Positions 60,887 to 64,000 of a DNA stretch of 64,000 nt are shown in pieces. The translations under genes were made by a program, and so were the position numbers. This DNA is from Nostocoides sp. GTDB lineage: Bacteria; Actinomycetota; Actinomycetes; Actinomycetales; Dermatophilaceae. Position 1 is the first letter of the stretch. Each line of letters opens with the position of its first letter. Below the pieces are notes generated by a model. That model was not told where the DNA came from. It made no database searches and saw only the letters and a program-made list of their open reading frames with translations. Where the stretch lies: the NCBI GenBank assembly GCA_016716625.1, contig JADJVJ010000006.1, positions 774,352-838,351 on the forward strand, read 5' to 3'.

Positions 60887-61630
60887 TCAGGAAACCCGCT
60901 CGTACAGCCCCGCCTCCAGCGAGGCCATCTCCATCTCGACACTCTGGGTGATGACTGGATCCTCGATCACCATCCCCAGCTCGACATTGGCGTGTTCGGC
61001 GCTCCGAGAGAAGTTCGCGCTCATGACGACGAGGAACTGGTGGTCGACGGCGATGAACTTCGCGTGATTGCGAACCTGCGACCCCTCCCATGCCACGGTC
61101 CGGAACACCGCGGCACCTGGCATCGCCCGGGCGACATCAGTCGTGGTCGGTTTCCACGCGGCTGGGCGCTCATCAGCAGCCGCGGTGTCCATGTAGATCC
61201 GCACGGTCACCTCGGGCCGAGCTGCGACCTCGGACAGCACCGCCCACAAGGCAGAAGAGCGCTGGAAGTTGAAGGTGGAGCAGATCACCGACTCCCTCGC
61301 CGCCGTCACGTATCGATGGATCGAGGAGGTCAGCCGCCCTGATCCACTCAAGTGACCGGGCGAGGTCCACACTGGGGTGATGCGCGCTGGTCGCAAGTGC
61401 ACACCCTCGACGGCGGCCAGCACCGCGAGCATGCGAGCGCGGTCCGTGTCCAGGCCCCCGGCCTCCAACAGCGCGCGCACCCGCGAACCGCGCTGCTGAC
61501 CAAGCACAGACAGCACCTTCGACAGGGGCTGCCCGGCCGCCAGTCGGGCACCCACCTGGGTCGCTTCAGCACCTGTCAGGTATGCCGCGAGCTCACGGCA
61601 CGCGGCAATCTCACCAGCGTCGTGGGTCAC
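60887..61630 (-). CDS. drmC: DISARM DrmC, phospholipase-D-fold protein
   Basis: The 247-residue protein ends in a PLD domain with one HKD motif (NHAKFIAVD, then MSANFSRSAEHANVELG; H-x-K-x4-D). The N terminus (RVRALLEAGGLDTDRARMLAVLAAV) is the helical lead-in seen in DrmC. In DISARM drmC is a core gene, though reported as partly dispensable for defence. It overlaps drmB by 20 bp. Confidence 0.85.
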   Translation of the reverse strand: MTHDAGEIAACRELAAYLTGAEATQVGARLAAGQPLSKVLSVLGQQRGSRVRALLEAGGLDTDRARMLAVLAAVEGVHLRPARITPVWTSPGHLSGSGRLTSSIHRYVTAARESVICSTFNFQRSSALWAVLSEVAARPEVTVRIYMDTAAADERPAAWKPTTTDVARAMPGAAVFRTVAWEGSQVRNHAKFIAVDHQFLVVMSANFSRSAEHANVELGMVIEDPVITQSVEMEMASLEAGLYERVS

Positions 61631-63662
61631 CGAAGAACCCCAGATCAGATCCCGGCAGATCGATCAGCAGCCGCCGGTCCAGGAAGCGGTTTGCTCGCTC
61701 GCACGACGTCTCCGAGGCCATCACGCAGCAGTGGCAGGCAGCACCGTGGAGGAAGTCCTCGGGGTCCTTGGGGCTCCGCTGGGCACACAAGGGGTCCGAG
61801 GAGCAGCGAGAGGACTGCAGCAGCGCTGATCGCACGACACCAGACAGCAGGTCGGGGTCAGACAGGCGGACCAGACCGCCCAGGGTGCCGTCACTGTCGG
61901 AGGATGTCGTGGCGATCAGCACCCCAGCAGCCGGCGGTCGCTCAGGCCCGCCGGCGCCCCAGGCATAGACCCGCTCGGTCAGGCTCGCGGCGCCGTACCC
62001 GCTGCTCATGGCCAGCTGTCGCAGCATCACGTGAGCCAGTGTGTGCAGCAGCCAGTACCGAGGTGGCTTGAAGCGGCTCTCAGGATCGACCTGCGTAGCG
62101 GTCTCCGAGAACCGACGCTCGAAGTTCCGTCTGTGCGCAGCCTGGTGCGCAGCCCAGAGGTCGGACGCGACCACCCGCGCCTCCCAGGCGGCGAGCCTGA
62201 CCTCCTCCAGCTGCAGGAAGATGCCTTCGCCGCGGTCCTCGGTCCCGACGACCCACTCGGGCCTACCAGCCCGGGTTATCGGCACCAGCCGAGACGTGAG
62301 GTCGTTCACGCGGTCCATCTCGTCGATTCGGGTGAACCCCACGAGCGCGTTGACCTTGCGAAGCCGGTCCACTGCCAGCACGCGCGAGACCCCACCCGGC
62401 ATTCGCGCCGAGACCACGCGGGGGGACAGCGTGAGCCCGCTCGCCGCATCCTCGTGGAACTGTGACGCAGGCTCACGCTGGAGGTAGCGCCACTCCGGCA
62501 CCAGCAGGTCGACGGGGTCCCACCCTTCGCGGCGAGCATGCCGCTCGTCCTCGGTCTCGGGCGGTTCGAGCGCGAGCCGCGCGAGCTCCTCCAGCTCGGC
62601 GTCCGCCAGCTCGCTGACGTCCATCCTGGCGTCCAGCAGATCGCGCAGCATCTCACCGTTGGCGGCATACTTGGCCAGCTTCTCAGTGCCGAGCGCCACC
62701 GCGATCTGGTCCGCCAGATCGCGCCTACGCTGGGCCGGGTCGAGACGCGGCATGACGATCGCCGAGGCCAGTGCGGGGAACCACAGGTTCGAGGCACCCA
62801 CCAGCATCAGCCGGGCCTCATTGCGGCAGCCGTCTGGGACGAAACCGTCCAGGTGGGGCATCCGCCCGCGGCACCGAGGCAGGTTCGCGCGCCCCACCTC
62901 TCCCTGGGCCTGGTTCATGGGGCGCTTGGCACTACACGACTCGCACACGATCGTCGCTGAGGCGCCACGCCCACCCGCGTGGTCGATCATCTTCAGCACC
63001 GGGGCGTCGGCCGCCGGGCAGCGTCCACCATCGTGGACCCACCATTCGTAGGGAAACTCGTCCAGGTGGCCGTCCGCGCACGCCAGGAGGTACCGCGCGG
63101 TGACGACCGGCTGCCTGCGCCCCTTCCCCTTGCCCCGCTCCTTGCCGCGAGTGCCCCGGCGTCCGTGGCACGGGACGTGCTCGAAGATCGCCTCGTCGGG
63201 CCGGAACGGGTGGGTGTTCTTGTACTCGAAGCTGCTGATCGGGGCCAGCCGATCGCAGCCCGTGCACCGCATCCACTGGGGGAAGACCCGCGCGGGAATC
63301 CCGAGGTCTGCGCCATCCCGGCTGTATGCCGTGGTGCTGGGCTGCCGGGGGAAGGGCCGGATCTCGCGCACCTGGTGGCCGAGGAGCATCCGCACCACCT
63401 CCAGCAGGGCAGGGGCGTGGATCGACGGGACCCCGTCGCGTCGGGCCCAGATCCGCTCCCAGTCATCTAGCCCTGACGGCATCACGGTGAAGTGGGGGAG
63501 GTCCATGATGGCGCCCGGGCCGTAGGTGTAGAGCAGCGACGACGGCCGCCCGGAGCCGACCTTGGCGAAGTTCTTCTTCACGCCCGCCTCTGTGAGCCGG
63601 TCGGCGTCGCCGAGCGGATCCAGGGGGCGGCTCTCGCCATGGATGAGTGGTTCGGTGCTCAC
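61611..63662 (-). CDS. drmB: DISARM DrmB, DUF1998 protein
   Basis: The 683-residue protein starts at GTG 63662. It opens with SLLYTYGPGAIMDLPHFTVMP, typical of DrmB, carries zinc motifs (MRCTGCDRLAP, VCESCSAKRP) and ends in DUF1998 (LLHTLAHVMLRQLAMSSGYG, then SDPLCAQRSP and GAACHCCVMASETSCERANR), where several cysteines form a metal site. DrmA and DrmB form the complex that loads on foreign DNA and is blocked by host methylation. GTGA couples it to drmA. Confidence 0.92.
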   Translation of the reverse strand: MSTEPLIHGESRPLDPLGDADRLTEAGVKKNFAKVGSGRPSSLLYTYGPGAIMDLPHFTVMPSGLDDWERIWARRDGVPSIHAPALLEVVRMLLGHQVREIRPFPRQPSTTAYSRDGADLGIPARVFPQWMRCTGCDRLAPISSFEYKNTHPFRPDEAIFEHVPCHGRRGTRGKERGKGKGRRQPVVTARYLLACADGHLDEFPYEWWVHDGGRCPAADAPVLKMIDHAGGRGASATIVCESCSAKRPMNQAQGEVGRANLPRCRGRMPHLDGFVPDGCRNEARLMLVGASNLWFPALASAIVMPRLDPAQRRRDLADQIAVALGTEKLAKYAANGEMLRDLLDARMDVSELADAELEELARLALEPPETEDERHARREGWDPVDLLVPEWRYLQREPASQFHEDAASGLTLSPRVVSARMPGGVSRVLAVDRLRKVNALVGFTRIDEMDRVNDLTSRLVPITRAGRPEWVVGTEDRGEGIFLQLEEVRLAAWEARVVASDLWAAHQAAHRRNFERRFSETATQVDPESRFKPPRYWLLHTLAHVMLRQLAMSSGYGAASLTERVYAWGAGGPERPPAAGVLIATTSSDSDGTLGGLVRLSDPDLLSGVVRSALLQSSRCSSDPLCAQRSPKDPEDFLHGAACHCCVMASETSCERANRFLDRRLLIDLPGSDLGFFGDPRRW

Positions 63663-64000
63663 CGGTCACCATCCCGCGAGACAGCAATCCAGTCCGGCGC
63701 TGACGCCGGCTTGACCCAGTGCAGCCGGGCCGGGTCAGGGCTGACCAGGAGGTTGATCTCGGGCTGCACCTCCCGCATCGAGTTCGCCACGATGAAGGGC
63801 GCCTCGTCCGCGGCACGGCCGCGCTCGCCCATCTCAGCTCCTCGCATCAGCGGGCCGTGGGTGCTTCGGTCGCGGATCTTCTCGTAGGCCAACGACTTGT
63901 TCATCCCCAGCAACGTGGTCCGGCGCTTCTCCCACTGGTCCACCCTGTTCACGAGGCGACTGCGGGCGAAGTCCGCCGACGCCTGGTCGGATGCAGCGAG
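63659..64000 (-). CDS. drmA: DISARM DrmA helicase, C-terminal end only
   Basis: The frame is open to the window edge, so the gene starts beyond 64000. The last 113 residues include RVDQWEKRRTTLLGMNKSLA, GAEMGERGRAADEAPFIVAN and SMREVQPEINLLVSP, the usual end of DrmA. DrmA is a superfamily-2 helicase. DISARM class 1 or 2 would be decided by drmD/drmMI or drmE/drmMII, which must lie outside the window. Confidence 0.85.
   Translation of the reverse strand, partial: LAASDQASADFARSRLVNRVDQWEKRRTTLLGMNKSLAYEKIRDRSTHGPLMRGAEMGERGRAADEAPFIVANSMREVQPEINLLVSPDPARLHWVKPASAPDWIAVSRDGDR

Noticed and set aside
1..64000. tRNA, rRNA, riboswitch, CRISPR array or transposase
   Set aside because: None was seen on either strand by reading; weak structured RNAs could escape this.

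Overview
The window is high-GC (roughly 70%) DNA from an actinobacterium. It carries an F420-dependent glucose-6-phosphate dehydrogenase and an F420 reductase-like protein, a SigK/RskA/fasciclin locus, an actinobacterial LexA box, polyprenyl-phosphate-type mannosyltransferases, a 13E12-type DUF222/HNH protein, many GTG starts and 4-bp ATGA/GTGA gene overlaps, and several promoters whose -10 box lies about 7 nt before the start codon (leaderless mRNA). A Micrococcales genus of the Intrasporangiaceae type is a plausible but unproven guess. No rRNA, tRNA, CRISPR array or insertion sequence was seen.

Layout. (1) 1-6.0 kb: a tightly coupled cassette with a truncated FtsX-type permease, a 67-residue peptide with eight cysteines, a MauD-like membrane redoxin, an ABC exporter and an S26 signal peptidase. 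It reads as a complete make-fold-cut-export set for a disulfide-rich secreted peptide and is the best candidate for an undescribed system. (2) 6.5-8.7 kb: an AbiEii/XRE toxin-antitoxin pair beside a decayed YcaQ-like gene. (3) 8.7-15.2 kb: a VOC protein, a WYL regulator and an MMPL exporter (both frameshifted), and a two-component system with a DUF4097 protein. (4) 15.3-17.1 kb: a divergent F420-reductase/TetR pair with two near-identical palindromic operators, abutting a truncated hen1 relic. (5) 17.2-27.4 kb: a GNAT-VOC fusion; a kinase plus AGXT2L-type phospholyase; fgd; a cytosolic Cache-domain protein with a GntR regulator; and a polyamine-type ABC importer, together suggesting uptake and breakdown of an amino alcohol or amine. 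(6) 27.4-36.5 kb: an SOS-box HNH protein, lipase-like and penicillin-binding-like hydrolases, a TetR/SRPBCC/GPH transporter operon, a sigma factor-ogt pair and a GDPD. (7) 36.6-44.6 kb: DUF5926, three glycosyltransferases, a large phosphatase-like membrane protein, a TMEM165-type transporter and pheA. (8) 44.6-49.1 kb: fasciclin-sigK-rskA and small envelope proteins. (9) 49.2-64 kb: a defence-type island with a DUF4143 ATPase, a NERD helicase, an AlbA_2 regulator, an HNH nuclease, VapBC, a RusA-like and a NucS-like nuclease, a PDDEXK_4 protein, EcsC, and DISARM drmC-drmB-drmA', where drmA runs off the end.

A heptamer, GGCATAC/GTATGCC, occurs about 49 times from 7.3 kb onward but not in the first 7.3 kb, which fits the peptide cassette being acquired DNA. 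Three genes (WYL regulator, MMPL, NERD helicase) show single frameshifts at or next to short G runs with the downstream frame intact, so sequencing error should be excluded before calling them dead.
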